Origin: Nocardia jiangxiensis NBRC 101359
GTDB lineage: Bacteria > Actinomycetota > Actinomycetes > Mycobacteriales > Mycobacteriaceae
Direction of reading: 5' to 3'
Assembly (NCBI RefSeq): GCF_000308615.1
Contig: NZ_BAGB01000061.1
Span: 124,001 to 188,000, forward strand
Length of the DNA: 64,000 nt
The notes beneath the pieces are model-generated. The model ran no database searches. It worked only from the letters and a program-made list of their open reading frames with translations, and was not told the DNA's origin. Positions 49,231 to 57,917 of the stretch are shown here, piece after piece. Numbering within the stretch: the stretch's first letter is position 1; each line of letters starts with the position of its first letter. Both the position numbers and the translations under genes were made by a program.

Positions 49231-50427
49231 TTACGCAACGCCTTCCGCGCGCGCCGCAGCGGCCACAGCCTCGGCCACCGCCGGGGCGACCCGCGGATCC
49301 AGCGGACTCGGGATGATCTTGTCCGCGGCCAGTTCGTCGCGCACCACACCGAAGATCGCGTTGGCGGCTGCCACCTTCATCCCCTCGGTGATCCGGCGCG
49401 CGCCAGCGTCCAGCGCACCCTTGAACACGCCCGGGAAGGCGAGCACGTTGTTGATCTGGTTCGGGAAGTCACTGCGGCCGGTGGCCACGATCTGCGCGTA
49501 CTTCTGCGCGATGTCGGGGTGGATCTCCGGGTCCGGGTTGGACATGGCGAACACGATCGCATCCGAGGCCATCGACGCGATCAATTCCTCGGCGATGGTG
49601 CCGGCGGACAGGCCCATGAACACGTCCGCACCGGCCAGCGCCTCGGCCGCGCCGCCACTGAGCTTGCGCGGGTTGCTGCGCTGCGCCAGTTCGGCCTTGA
49701 CCTCGTTGAGGTCGGTGCGATCGGTGCCGACGATGCCCTTCGAGTCGAGCACGACCACATCGGTCACGCCCGCGGCGAGCATGATGTTGGTGCAGGCCAC
49801 ACCGGCCGCACCGGCGCCGGACACCACGACCTTCAGATCCTTGATGTCGCGGCTCTGCACGCTGGCCGCACCGTTGAGCGCGGCCAGCACCACGATCGCG
49901 GTGCCGTGCTGATCGTCGTGCATGACCGGGCAGTCCAGCGCCTCGATCACGCGCTTCTCGATCTCGAAGCAGCGGGGAGCCGAGATGTCCTCCAGGTTGA
50001 CCGCGCCGAAGCTGTGCCGCATCCGGACCAGGGTCTCCACGATCTCGTCGACGTCCTTGGTGTCCAGGACGATCGGAATCGAGTTCAGATCGGCGAACTT
50101 CTTGAACAGCGCCGCCTTGCCCTCCATCACCGGCAGCGAGGCGCGCGGGCCGATATCGCCCAGCCCCAGCACCGCGGTGCCGTCACTGACGACCGCGACC
50201 AGGCGGTCGGTCCAGGTGTAGCGCTTGGCCAGTGCGTCGTCCGACGCGATGGCCCGGCTCACCTGTGCCACACCCGGGGTGTATGCGATGGACAGATCAC
50301 GCTGCGAGTCGAGCGGCGCGCTGAGTTCCACCGAGAGCTTGCCTCCGAGATGGCCGGCGAAAATCTCTTCGTGCGTGATCTCGGACAGGCTGGCAGTTGC
50401 ATTCGGTGCGTCAGTCACAGATGACAC
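49231..50427 (-). CDS. NAD(P)-dependent malic enzyme, short type
   Basis: 398 residues from the GTG at 50427, with AGGAG 7 nt upstream. It decarboxylates malate to pyruvate. Motifs: YTPGVAQVSRAIASD with the catalytic Tyr, VVSDGTAVLGLGDIGPRASLPVMEGKAALFKKF, FGAVNLEDISAPRCFEIE, HDDQHGTAIVVLAAL, and the Rossmann loop VVSGAGAAGVAC. Bacterial malic enzymes of this ~400-residue class differ from the ~550-residue form found in M. tuberculosis. A 13-bp palindrome lies just upstream. Confidence 0.93.
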   Translation of the reverse strand: MSSVTDAPNATASLSEITHEEIFAGHLGGKLSVELSAPLDSQRDLSIAYTPGVAQVSRAIASDDALAKRYTWTDRLVAVVSDGTAVLGLGDIGPRASLPVMEGKAALFKKFADLNSIPIVLDTKDVDEIVETLVRMRHSFGAVNLEDISAPRCFEIEKRVIEALDCPVMHDDQHGTAIVVLAALNGAASVQSRDIKDLKVVVSGAGAAGVACTNIMLAAGVTDVVVLDSKGIVGTDRTDLNEVKAELAQRSNPRKLSGGAAEALAGADVFMGLSAGTIAEELIASMASDAIVFAMSNPDPEIHPDIAQKYAQIVATGRSDFPNQINNVLAFPGVFKGALDAGARRITEGMKVAAANAIFGVVRDELAADKIIPSPLDPRVAPAVAEAVAAAARAEGVA

Positions 50428-50948
50428 GATTTCACTCCTGCTCGATGCGGACTAAACCGGGGGACGGTTACCGTCGGGTATGGAAATAAGGGATTTTTCG
50501 GGTTACTCGAGGGTGCGCCGAATGCGCTCACGCATGTCTCGCAATACCGTTCAGTAGTTACATCGCGGCAAGCCGCAAGGGGTATTACGAGACACGGTTC
50601 ACGTATCGCTGCACAGATCCGTCGAGCCGGAGCCGGATGGTTGTCCGGACAATGCACTACGGTGGTGATCCGCGGACCGGAGCCGTGCGTCACGGATCGC
50701 CGTTCACCAACCTGCCCGGGCCGGGCGGTGGCGTCGGCCGGGATCCGGAACATTCTGCCAGCAGCCCCGGAACTTGCCAAATCCCCCCGCACGGCGGCGG
50801 GTCCAGAACCGCTGGGATGTGCCATTTCCCGAGGCTACGTGGCGCAAATTACCCCCCGGTCACCGAAGGCCGACCTTCCGCGCGAAGGATCGGTGAACTG
50901 TCGCACCGGGATCAGGGCGGCGAAGTGCGGGCGATCCGGCCCGCCCGA
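50428..50948. other. Non-coding region upstream of malic enzyme
   Basis: 521 bp without a convincing gene on either strand; open frames here lack coding bias and ribosome sites. It should hold the malic enzyme promoter on the minus strand. The visible symmetric elements are GACGGT-T-ACCGTC (50463-50475) and GCGGC-AA-GCCGC near 50564-50575. No RNA gene was recognised. Confidence 0.5.
50463..50475. promoter_or_regulatory. Palindrome upstream of malic enzyme
   Basis: GACGGT-T-ACCGTC is a perfect 6-bp inverted repeat 36-48 bp upstream of the malic enzyme start. Candidate operator; no regulator gene is adjacent. Confidence 0.35.
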
Positions 50949-52547
50949 TCAGGCGGTGGCCAGATCCGTCGGCTCGAGTTGGGAAACCGGCTCGGCCTGC
51001 GGCTGCTGCGCGGGGACGACCGGCTCGCACGCCTGCGGACGCACCCAGACCGTGGACACGCCGCCGCTGAGCAGACGGCGGCACCAATGGTCGACGATCT
51101 GGGGATGGTCGGTACGCCGATGGATGCCGCGGGATTCGGTCCTGGCCAGCGCGCTGTATTTGGTCCAGCGCGCCACCGCCAGCAGCGCCGCGGCCTCGCG
51201 GGCGTGCAATCGATCCGCGCCGCTGCCGCCGAGCGCGAATTCGGTGGCGGGCCACAGGGCGTCGAGTTCGGCGATGCTGTTGCGCAGGCTGTCCGCGCTG
51301 CGTCGATAACTGCGCCGCATGGGCAGGGTGTGCTCCTGGACCAGACCGATCACCGCACGCGGATCGAGCCCGGAACCACCGTGCAAGCCCGCACCCGGAA
51401 CCAGTCGCACCGGCCCCCGACGGCCACGTCCGGTCGCGAAGCGGGCCGCACCCGCACCCGCCCACGCACCCGAGGACATCGCCCAGCCCCCGCCCTGCCC
51501 GCCGAATCCGCCGACCGCGCCGGTGACGGGTTCGCGCCCAGCCACCTCACCGGCCGCGAACAATCCCGGAACCGTTGTGGCGCAATCGAATCCGATCAGA
51601 TGCACACCGCCCGTGCCGCGCACGGTGCCCTCCAGCACCGCGCGCACCGGCATGCGCGCGAGATCACCACTCACCCGCCGCCCCAGCACGGCGTCACGGG
51701 GATCGACCTCCCAACAGGCATAGACGCGTCGTCCGTCCGCGAGAGCAGTGAGCGCCTGTGCGCCGAATCCCTCTCCCGCACTGCCGAATACCGTGCCGGA
51801 CTCGTCGCAGAGGGTGGCCGTTCGCAGCGCCGTCCGAGCGGCGGCCGCGCGCCGCTCCGCGCCCGCCGGATGCGGCCCCAGCACCGGAGCCAGGGAATAC
51901 GCGCTGGAGAACTCCATACCGGACAGCTCCCCACCGACCTCGGCGGCCATCAGCATCCCGTCGCCGGTGTCGACGTCGGTCCCGGCGCCGCCGGACCGGA
52001 ACGCGCATCCGCCCGTCGCCAGCACCACCGACCCGGCCCGCACAGACCAGGATCGGAAACCCTCGTGCAGCGCGACGCCCGCCGCACCCGACACCACCCC
52101 CTCGGTGTCCACGACCAGTTGCAGCGCCGGGTGGTGATCCAGAATCCGCACCCCGGCCAGCACGAGCGCGCGACGCATCCGGGCGAGATACTGCGCACCG
52201 TCCAGCCGGACCCGGGTGGCGCGCGCCGCGCGCTCCCCCGGGTCGCGCCGCCCCCAGCGGGCCAACCGGCCCGCGTGCCGATGGGTCTCGGCCAGCATCC
52301 GCGCCATCCATTCCGGATCGCCGAGGCAGCCGCCGTCCGCCAATCCGCGCTGCACCGCCGCGTCACGGAGCGGGCCGGGCGGGATATTCCACAGCGAGAC
52401 AAAGCCTTTCGCGGTCGGACCGCTGTGCCCACAGCGGGCCTTGTCGACCAGCACCACCCGGACTCCGGCCCGCGCGGCGGCCAGTGCCGCCCACACTCCG
52501 GCCGGGCCGCCGCCCAGCACCAGGACGTCGGCCTCGAGGTCGATCAC
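50949..52547 (-). CDS. FAD-dependent oxidoreductase (fumarate reductase/aspartate oxidase-like flavoprotein)
   Basis: 532 residues. The N-terminal dinucleotide fold ADVLVLGGGPAGVWAALAAARAGVRVVLVDKARCGHSG and later LPGLFAAGEVAGREPVTGAVGGFGGQGG are typical of the succinate dehydrogenase/fumarate reductase flavoprotein group, which includes adenylylsulfate reductase and L-aspartate oxidase. The C-terminal helical region (MRRSYRRSADSLRNSIAELDALWPATEF...AREAAALLAVARWTKYSALARTESRGIHRRTDHP) has the conserved EsRG-H-R-D arginine motif. No iron-sulfur partner gene is adjacent. Substrate is unknown. Confidence 0.85.
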   Translation of the reverse strand: MIDLEADVLVLGGGPAGVWAALAAARAGVRVVLVDKARCGHSGPTAKGFVSLWNIPPGPLRDAAVQRGLADGGCLGDPEWMARMLAETHRHAGRLARWGRRDPGERAARATRVRLDGAQYLARMRRALVLAGVRILDHHPALQLVVDTEGVVSGAAGVALHEGFRSWSVRAGSVVLATGGCAFRSGGAGTDVDTGDGMLMAAEVGGELSGMEFSSAYSLAPVLGPHPAGAERRAAAARTALRTATLCDESGTVFGSAGEGFGAQALTALADGRRVYACWEVDPRDAVLGRRVSGDLARMPVRAVLEGTVRGTGGVHLIGFDCATTVPGLFAAGEVAGREPVTGAVGGFGGQGGGWAMSSGAWAGAGAARFATGRGRRGPVRLVPGAGLHGGSGLDPRAVIGLVQEHTLPMRRSYRRSADSLRNSIAELDALWPATEFALGGSGADRLHAREAAALLAVARWTKYSALARTESRGIHRRTDHPQIVDHWCRRLLSGGVSTVWVRPQACEPVVPAQQPQAEPVSQLEPTDLATA

Positions 52548-52687
52548 GGCCGCCTCCCGCGGCTACCCGACTCCACCCGATACAGGCCTGCCAGCGCCGC
52601 GGACTGCTTCGAAGATTCGCTCGCGATCTTGCTCACAGAGAATAAGGTTCGGGCACAATTCACCCATTGGCAACCATTACACGGAGT

Positions 52688-52954
52688 TCAATTCCACCAT
52701 TGCGTAACCAATAGATAACCTGCCGCCACAAAAACAACCAGCGATCCGGAAATAGCGGACAAACCTCGACGCCGATCGGCAAACACCTGCCCAACCACGG
52801 CGGCCGCCGACAAACCGATATGCCAGCCCACCATCTTCCCGCCCGGACCCGGATACCCCCGCACCTCTCCCACGATCGCCGAGCCGGCCACCACCAAGGC
52901 CAGAACCACCATCCCCGCCGCCACCGCGCCACTGATCGCCCGCAGAACCCTCAC
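52688..52954 (-). CDS. Small three-helix membrane protein
   Basis: 88 residues from the GTG at 52954, with GGACGGAG 8 nt upstream; the open frame is longer, but upstream residues lack hydrophobic or coding character. Hydrophobic helices: LRAISGAVAAGMVVLALVVAGSAIVG, GWHIGLSAAAVVGQVFA and GSLVVFVAAGYLLV, with a short basic loop (DRRRG) between the last two. Not recognised as a named family. It lies 140 bp upstream of the flavoprotein gene in the same direction. Confidence 0.65.
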   Translation of the reverse strand: MRVLRAISGAVAAGMVVLALVVAGSAIVGEVRGYPGPGGKMVGWHIGLSAAAVVGQVFADRRRGLSAISGSLVVFVAAGYLLVTQWWN

Positions 52955-53330
52955 GCCGCGCACTCCGTCCCACACCGATCCACCGCACGCCGCCATTTCT
53001 CCCGCCCCGATACGCTCACATCGCCTCCCGCGCTCCGCCACGACACCCGAAAGGTGCAACGCGGGGCCCTGCCACAACCTTCCGATCCCGCCCGAAAGTT
53101 CTGGCCCACAACGGAACAAAACCGACATCCATCGGTCATCCCGGGCGATCTCGCATCGCCCCGATCGAGATCCGGGCCCTTCGATGACATACCGCAGTCA
53201 GCTACTTCCATCGAAATGTGTTTTCTTACAAAGAAATGTGACTTCCACCGAACTCCCGTACCCACGCGGCCGGGATCGAGTTCCGGGCCGCGGAGATTGC
53301 GGCCCCCTGTGATGGCGCGTGGTCCGGGCG
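52955..53330. other. Non-coding region with an AT-rich repeat cluster
   Basis: 376 bp between the small membrane protein and the PHP gene. No gene was found. It contains the arranged repeats described at 53204-53247, the most AT-rich stretch in the neighbourhood. Confidence 0.55.
53204..53247. repeat. Nested direct repeats around an AT-rich palindrome
   Basis: The order is ACTTCCA, 2 nt, GAAATGTG, 12 nt, GAAATGTG, ACTTCCA. The two GAAATGTG copies start exactly 20 bp apart, two helical turns, and between them TTTCTT-aca-AAGAAA (53222-53236) is a perfect inverted repeat. This looks like a cooperative protein-binding site. Confidence 0.6.
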
Positions 53331-54185
53331 TCATGCGGTGATCACCGGGGCGCCGGTCGCCTTGCTGACGAGCTTCTCGAATTGCACTGGGTCCGTGGTG
53401 CATTCACCCAGCTCGATGACCTTGTTCGCGCCGTGGTAGTCCGAGGAGCCGGTGGTGAGCAGACCGAGTTCGGCGGCCAGATCGCGCAGGACCGCGCGGT
53501 CGGACGGATTGTGGTCGGGGTGGTCGAGTTCCAGGCCGCCGAGGCCGACGGTGGCCAGATCGCGGATCTCGTCGAGCGCCAGCAGCCGACCGCGCGTGCG
53601 GGCGCGAGCATGGGCCACCACGGCGACTCCGCCTGCCGCGGTGACCATTTCGACCGCAGCATGCAGGGGGGTGTCGGCCTTCTCCGCGTAGTAGCGGCCA
53701 CGCGGGGCCAACAGTTCCGCGAAAGCCGCGTCCACCGTCGGCACCACACCGGCCGCGACGAGAGCGCGCGCCAGATGCGGTCGGCCCGCCGCGGGGCCCG
53801 TCGAAGCCAGCACCTCGTCCGGATCGACGGGCAGACCGTCGGCGGCCATCCGCTCGGCCATCGCCCGCACCCGGGCCACCCGCTCACCACGCAGCCGCTC
53901 CCGCTCCCGGGCGAACGCGACATCGGTCGGATCGAACAGATAGGCCAGCAGATGCACCGGCACCGGCCACCCGTCCTCCCCCATCCCCTGACACGACATC
54001 TCCATACCGCGCACCAGACTCATCCCCGCCGGTAACGCCCCGGCGGCCTCGCCCCACCCCGCGGTCGTATCGTGATCGGTGATCGCAATCACATCGAGCC
54101 CCGCCGCCGCGGCACTCCGGATCAGCTCACCGGGACTCTCGGTCCCATCGGACGCACTGCTGTGGGTATGAAGGTCGATGCGCAC
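53331..54185 (-). CDS. PHP-domain phosphoesterase
   Basis: 284 residues from the GTG at 54185. The four PHP metal-binding motifs are visible: DLHTHSSASDGTESP, ITDHDTTAGW, VVAHARARTR-type His, and GSSDYHGANK near the C-terminus. Members of this family (YciV/RNase AM type) hydrolyse 3',5'-nucleoside bisphosphates or trim RNA 5' ends. A copy of the dispersed repeat ends 2 nt upstream of the start codon. Confidence 0.9.
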   Translation of the reverse strand: MRIDLHTHSSASDGTESPGELIRSAAAAGLDVIAITDHDTTAGWGEAAGALPAGMSLVRGMEMSCQGMGEDGWPVPVHLLAYLFDPTDVAFARERERLRGERVARVRAMAERMAADGLPVDPDEVLASTGPAAGRPHLARALVAAGVVPTVDAAFAELLAPRGRYYAEKADTPLHAAVEMVTAAGGVAVVAHARARTRGRLLALDEIRDLATVGLGGLELDHPDHNPSDRAVLRDLAAELGLLTTGSSDYHGANKVIELGECTTDPVQFEKLVSKATGAPVITA

Positions 54186-54187
54186 GG

Positions 54188-54232
54188 CTGTATTTTCTGC
54201 CTCCGCTCCGCTGCGGCGGGCCGCGGCCCCCC
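54188..54232 (-). repeat. Dispersed relative of the 125-bp repeat
   Basis: Positions 54188-54212 are the exact reverse complement of 61456-61480 (25 of 25 nt), the end of the third 125-bp unit plus the AT-rich GAAAATACAG. Weaker similarity continues to about 54232. Both copies end immediately upstream of a gene start (PHP here, mrp at 61497). Confidence 0.65.
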
Positions 54233-54386
54233 CAAGGGCCGATTCTTCCCTCCCTCCGCTCCCCCGCTTCGCTCCTCCGCTCCGGTCAGTCCAGAATCGA
54301 CCCGGGCCGCGGCCTTGGAGTTGGCGTTGTCCGAGGTCGGCGGAACTCAGGTGCCCGCGAGGGTTCGGTCTCGGGGTGGGGCGTTG

Positions 54387-54959
54387 TCAGAGGTTTGCGG
54401 CGCCTCGGCCCGGGTCGCGCACGTCGATACCGGCCTCGGTCCATGCCTCACGCAGCGCGGGTGCACCGCGCAGGCGCACCCAGGCGGCCTCGGTGGCGGT
54501 GATCGGCGACACCGCCAGGAAGCGCACGGGCTCCGCGGGGTCGGGGAGGGTGAGGTCGGGGATGTCGCCGGGGCCGAGCAGGACAGCGGTGAACGGGGCG
54601 TTGTGCCACAACGGTTCTCCCAGGTCCAGCAGCGCGTCCGGTTGCAGCACAACGCCTTCCACCGCAGGTGAGGCGATCAGCACACCCAGCGCACGGGTCA
54701 ACCCGGTGTGCGCGTCGCCACCGCGCAGCGTCAGCACCAGTTCCGCGCGCGGCCCGCGCTCCGGATCGACGACGGCCGCACCGGGATCGGTCATCGGATG
54801 CCGCGCGCCGCCGAGCGTGACGTAGTGCACGAACTCACCGTCGGGAATGCGCAGGATCTCGATCGGCTCGAGTCCGAGGAATGTCACCGAGGCCGAATCC
54901 GCACTCGACGCCGCGAAATGCCCGAGCACCGCCGCTCGGACCGATTCGATCACATCCAT
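54387..54959 (-). CDS. Suppressor of fused (SUFU) domain protein
   Basis: 190 residues from the ATG at 54959; the frame is open further upstream. The sequence GGARHPMTDPG...RAELVLTLRGGD...ALGVLIASPAVEGVVLQPDALLDLGEPLWHNAPFTAVLLG...VRFLAVSPITATEAAWVRLRGAPALREAWTEAGIDVRDPGR matches the bacterial SUFU-like domain, often seen as immunity or standalone proteins. No toxin gene is adjacent. Function here is unknown. Confidence 0.78.
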   Translation of the reverse strand: MDVIESVRAAVLGHFAASSADSASVTFLGLEPIEILRIPDGEFVHYVTLGGARHPMTDPGAAVVDPERGPRAELVLTLRGGDAHTGLTRALGVLIASPAVEGVVLQPDALLDLGEPLWHNAPFTAVLLGPGDIPDLTLPDPAEPVRFLAVSPITATEAAWVRLRGAPALREAWTEAGIDVRDPGRGAANL

Positions 54960-55038
54960 GCCGACCCGGCTCCCCCCTCGGCGCGGCACCGTCTGATTGC
55001 GCGCCACCGAGGTGCGCGTGCCGGATAGCTCATACCGC

Positions 55039-55530
55039 TCAGATCGCCAGCCGGGCCAGCATGTCGCGAGCCTGTTCGGCGGCCTTCGGCTCACACAGCA
55101 CGTCGTAACGACCGGCCACCAGCTGCATGGTGGAGGCGAAATCACGCTGGCCCCGAGTGGCCGCGTACGGGATCGAGGTGGAGATGACGCCGAAGATCAC
55201 ACCGCCCACCAGGCCGACGATCAACGGGCCGACCGCGCCGCCGCTGGTGAACAGGCTCAGCAGCAGGCCGAGGAACAGGCCCAGCCACGCGCCCGAAACC
55301 ATGCCGCCGCCAATGACTTTGCCCCAGGTCAACCGGTAGAGCACCCGCTCGACCTGCATCAGGTCCACCCCGACGATGGTCACGTTCTCCACCGGGAACT
55401 GGTTGTCGGCCAGATAGTCGACCGCGCGCTGGGCCTCGGCATACGTCGGATACGACCCGACCGGCCAGCCCGACGGCGGGGTCGGCAGGCCCTGCCGATT
55501 GCGGTTCGAATTCCCGAGTGGGTTGGTCAT
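55039..55530 (-). CDS. GSP17M-like membrane stress protein
   Basis: 163 residues. The N-terminal WPVGSYPTYAEAQRAVDYLADNQFPVENVTIVGVDLMQVERV is the general stress protein 17M-like module. A Gly-rich hydrophobic hairpin follows (GKVIGGGMVSGAWLGLFLGLLLSLF and GAVGPLIVGLVGGVIFGVISTSI), then a short tail (YDVLCEPKAAEQARDML). It probably inserts in the membrane. It corresponds in position and layout to Rv1234 of M. tuberculosis (from memory), next to the MgtE-like gene. Confidence 0.83.
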   Translation of the reverse strand: MTNPLGNSNRNRQGLPTPPSGWPVGSYPTYAEAQRAVDYLADNQFPVENVTIVGVDLMQVERVLYRLTWGKVIGGGMVSGAWLGLFLGLLLSLFTSGGAVGPLIVGLVGGVIFGVISTSIPYAATRGQRDFASTMQLVAGRYDVLCEPKAAEQARDMLARLAI

Positions 55531-55542
55531 AACTCCATCATG

Positions 55543-56499
55543 CTAGTTCTCGGCGGCCGACGGGGGTACGAAACGCGTGGTTCGCACCATTCCCGCAGCA
55601 CGCCCCTTCTCCGCTATGACGTGCGCCATCTTCGCGCTCGCCTCATCGATCATCTCCTCACCCAGCATGACCGCGCCGCGCGCACCGCCGTCGGCCGAGG
55701 TGTGATAGGCGTACGCGTCCAGAATCTCCTCGGCGCGGTCGTAATCGGCCTGCCGCGGACTGAAGATCTCGTTCGCGGCCTCGATCTGCGTCGGATGCAG
55801 CACCCACTTGCCGTCGAAACCCAGCGCCGCGGTGCGAGCCGCCGCCCGCCGGAACGCGTCGAGATCACGAATCTGCAGGTAGGGGCCATCGATCGCCTGC
55901 AGCCCGTGTGCGCGGGCGGTGAGCAGGATGGTCATCAGAATGTGGTGGTAGGCATCGCCGGTGTCGTAGCCCTCCGGCTGCTCCCCGACCACCAGCGTGC
56001 GCATATTGATACTGGCCATGAAATCCGCGGGACCGAACACCAGCGTCTGCACCCGCGGGCTCGCGGTGGCGATCTCATCGATGTTGCGCAGGCCCAGCGC
56101 GTTCTCCAGCTGCGGTTCGATGCCGATACTGCCGACCTCGAGCTCGCACGCCTTCTCCAGCTGGGTCAACAGCAGATCCAGCGCCCGCACCTGACCCGCG
56201 TCGACCACCTTGGGCAGCAGGATCGCGTCCAGATGCGCACCCGCGCCCTCGACCACGGCGATCACGTCGGCGTAGGTCCACGGCGTGGTCCAGTCGTTGA
56301 CCCGCACCACCCGGATCTGATCGCCCCAGCCCGGCGAATTCAACGCCGCGACAATATTTCCCCGCGCCGCGGCCTTGGCGGCCGGAGCCACCGCATCCTC
56401 GAGATCCAGGAATATCTCGTCTGCCGGAAGACCCTTGGCCTTCTCGATCATCCGGGGGTTGCTGCCGGGAACTGCGAGCACCGAACGGCGGGTTGGCAT
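55543..56499 (-). CDS. HpcH/HpaI aldolase family CoA-ester lyase (CitE-like)
   Basis: 318 residues. CitE-like features: RRSVLAVPGSNPRMIEKAKGLPADEIFLDLEDAVAPAAKAAAR with the Mg-binding LDLEDAV, VRVNDWTTPW, ILLPKVVDAGQV, GIEPQLENALGLRNIDEIATASPRVQTLVFGPADFMASI, and GFDGKWVLHPTQIEAAN. Relatives are malyl-CoA, citramalyl-CoA or citryl-CoA lyases; standalone CitE proteins of actinobacteria lack citrate lyase subunits. It ends 13 bp before the GSP17M-like gene and is divergent from the MgtE-like gene. Confidence 0.88.
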   Translation of the reverse strand: MPTRRSVLAVPGSNPRMIEKAKGLPADEIFLDLEDAVAPAAKAAARGNIVAALNSPGWGDQIRVVRVNDWTTPWTYADVIAVVEGAGAHLDAILLPKVVDAGQVRALDLLLTQLEKACELEVGSIGIEPQLENALGLRNIDEIATASPRVQTLVFGPADFMASINMRTLVVGEQPEGYDTGDAYHHILMTILLTARAHGLQAIDGPYLQIRDLDAFRRAAARTAALGFDGKWVLHPTQIEAANEIFSPRQADYDRAEEILDAYAYHTSADGGARGAVMLGEEMIDEASAKMAHVIAEKGRAAGMVRTTRFVPPSAAEN

Positions 56500-56563
56500 G
56501 CGCGACTCCTCCAGGTCTGGGTTCGGTGGTGAGTCTATCGATACGGCCTCGGAGCGGTGCCTC

Positions 56564-56569
56564 TAACCT
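56564..56569 (+). promoter_or_regulatory. -10 element, leaderless promoter of the MgtE-like gene
   Basis: TAACCT is followed by 7 nt and the ATG at 56577, with no ribosome site between. Confidence 0.55.
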
Positions 56570-56576
56570 TTCAGGC

Positions 56577-57917
56577 ATGGCTTCGACGAGGGTTTTCGCG
56601 GCCAGGCTCGCCGGTCTGGTGGTCCTGGGGCCGGACGGCGAATCGATCGGCCGTGTCCGGGACGCGGCCATCTCCATCCGCTACGACCGACAACAACCCC
56701 GAGTGCTCGGGCTCATCGTCGAATTGCCAACGCGCAAACGCATTTTCGTGCCCATGCTGCGGGTCACCTCGATCGAGCCCGGTTCGGTCAGCCTCAACAC
56801 CGGAACGGTCAGCCTGCGCCGGTTCCAGAAACGTCCCGGCGAGATGCTCGCCCTGGCCCAGATCCTCGACTCGCGCGTACAGGTCGAGGACCCCGATCTG
56901 CCCGAACTCGCCGGCGTCGAGGTCTTCGTGGCCGATCTGGGCATGGAACAGACCCGCACCCGCGACTGGGTGGTCTCGCGCGTCGCGGTGCGCCGGTATC
57001 GCGGACTGGGCCGGGCCCTGCGCCGCAGCGCGGTACACGTCGTGGACTGGACCGAGGTGCGCGGCCTGAATCTGCAACAACTCAACCTGCCCGGCCAGAG
57101 CGTGACCGCCCTGCTGGAACAGTTCGAGGGTCTGCGCCCCGCCGATGTGGCCCATCTGCTGCGCGAACTGCCCGAGAAACGTCGCATCGAACTGGTCCGC
57201 GCCCTGGACAACGAGCGCCTCGCCGACGTCGTCCAGGAACTGCCCGAAACCGACCAGATCGATGTCGTACAGAATCTGGGCGTGTCCCGCGCGGCCGACG
57301 TCCTCGAAGCGATGGATCCCGACGACGCCGCCGACCTGCTGGGCGAACTGCCCGAGGGGGAGGCCGAGGCGCTGCTGGCGCAGATGGATCCGGAGGAATC
57401 CGAACCGGTGCGCCGCCTGCTCGAATACTCCCCCTACACCGCGGGCGGCATGATGACCCCCGAACCGGTGGTGCTGCCCCCGGCCGCCAACGTGGCCGAG
57501 GCGCTGGCGCGGGTGCGCGATCCGGATCTGCCCGCGGCGCTGGCCTCGATGGTGTTCGTGGTCCGGCCGCCGACGGCCACTCCGACGGGACGTTATCTGG
57601 GTTGCGTGCACACGCAGCGATTACTGCGCGAACCACCGGCAACCCTGCTCGGCGGTATCGTCGACACCGATCTGTCCCAGCTCCGGCCCGAGACCTCGCT
57701 TCCGGCGGTGACCCGCTACTTCGCCACCTACAACCTGGTCTGCGGGCCGGTGGTCGATTCGGAGAATCACCTCGTGGGCGCGGTGACCGTCGACGATGTT
57801 CTCGATCATCTGTTGCCCGAGGACTGGCGAGAACACGATGAGGAGGCGCACGACGTCCAGCCCGCCGCGCACGCCGGCAAGGGCATGGGGGTCGGGGCCG
57901 AAGGAGAACTGCAGTGA
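56577..57917 (+). CDS. MgtE cytoplasmic-domain protein without the channel domain
   Basis: 446 residues from the leaderless ATG at 56577. A PRC-barrel-like head (VFAARLAGLVVLGPDGESIGRVRDAAI...PRVLGLIVEL) is followed by the MgtE N domain (ALLEQFEGLRPADVAHLLRELPEKRRIELVRALDNERLADVVQEL...LLGELPEGEAEALLAQMDPEE) and a CBS pair (YTAGGMMTPEPVVLPPAANVAEALARV...GAVTVDDVLDHLLPED). The five-helix Mg channel of MgtE is absent, so it is a soluble Mg or nucleotide sensor rather than a transporter. Its stop overlaps the DUF1003 start by 4 bp. Comparable to Rv1232c (from memory). Confidence 0.9.
   Translation: MASTRVFAARLAGLVVLGPDGESIGRVRDAAISIRYDRQQPRVLGLIVELPTRKRIFVPMLRVTSIEPGSVSLNTGTVSLRRFQKRPGEMLALAQILDSRVQVEDPDLPELAGVEVFVADLGMEQTRTRDWVVSRVAVRRYRGLGRALRRSAVHVVDWTEVRGLNLQQLNLPGQSVTALLEQFEGLRPADVAHLLRELPEKRRIELVRALDNERLADVVQELPETDQIDVVQNLGVSRAADVLEAMDPDDAADLLGELPEGEAEALLAQMDPEESEPVRRLLEYSPYTAGGMMTPEPVVLPPAANVAEALARVRDPDLPAALASMVFVVRPPTATPTGRYLGCVHTQRLLREPPATLLGGIVDTDLSQLRPETSLPAVTRYFATYNLVCGPVVDSENHLVGAVTVDDVLDHLLPEDWREHDEEAHDVQPAAHAGKGMGVGAEGELQ

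Noticed and set aside
50415..50825. 136-residue minus-strand open frame upstream of malic enzyme
   Set aside because: No ribosome site, Pro/Ser/Arg-rich shadow-like composition, and it overlaps the malic enzyme start.
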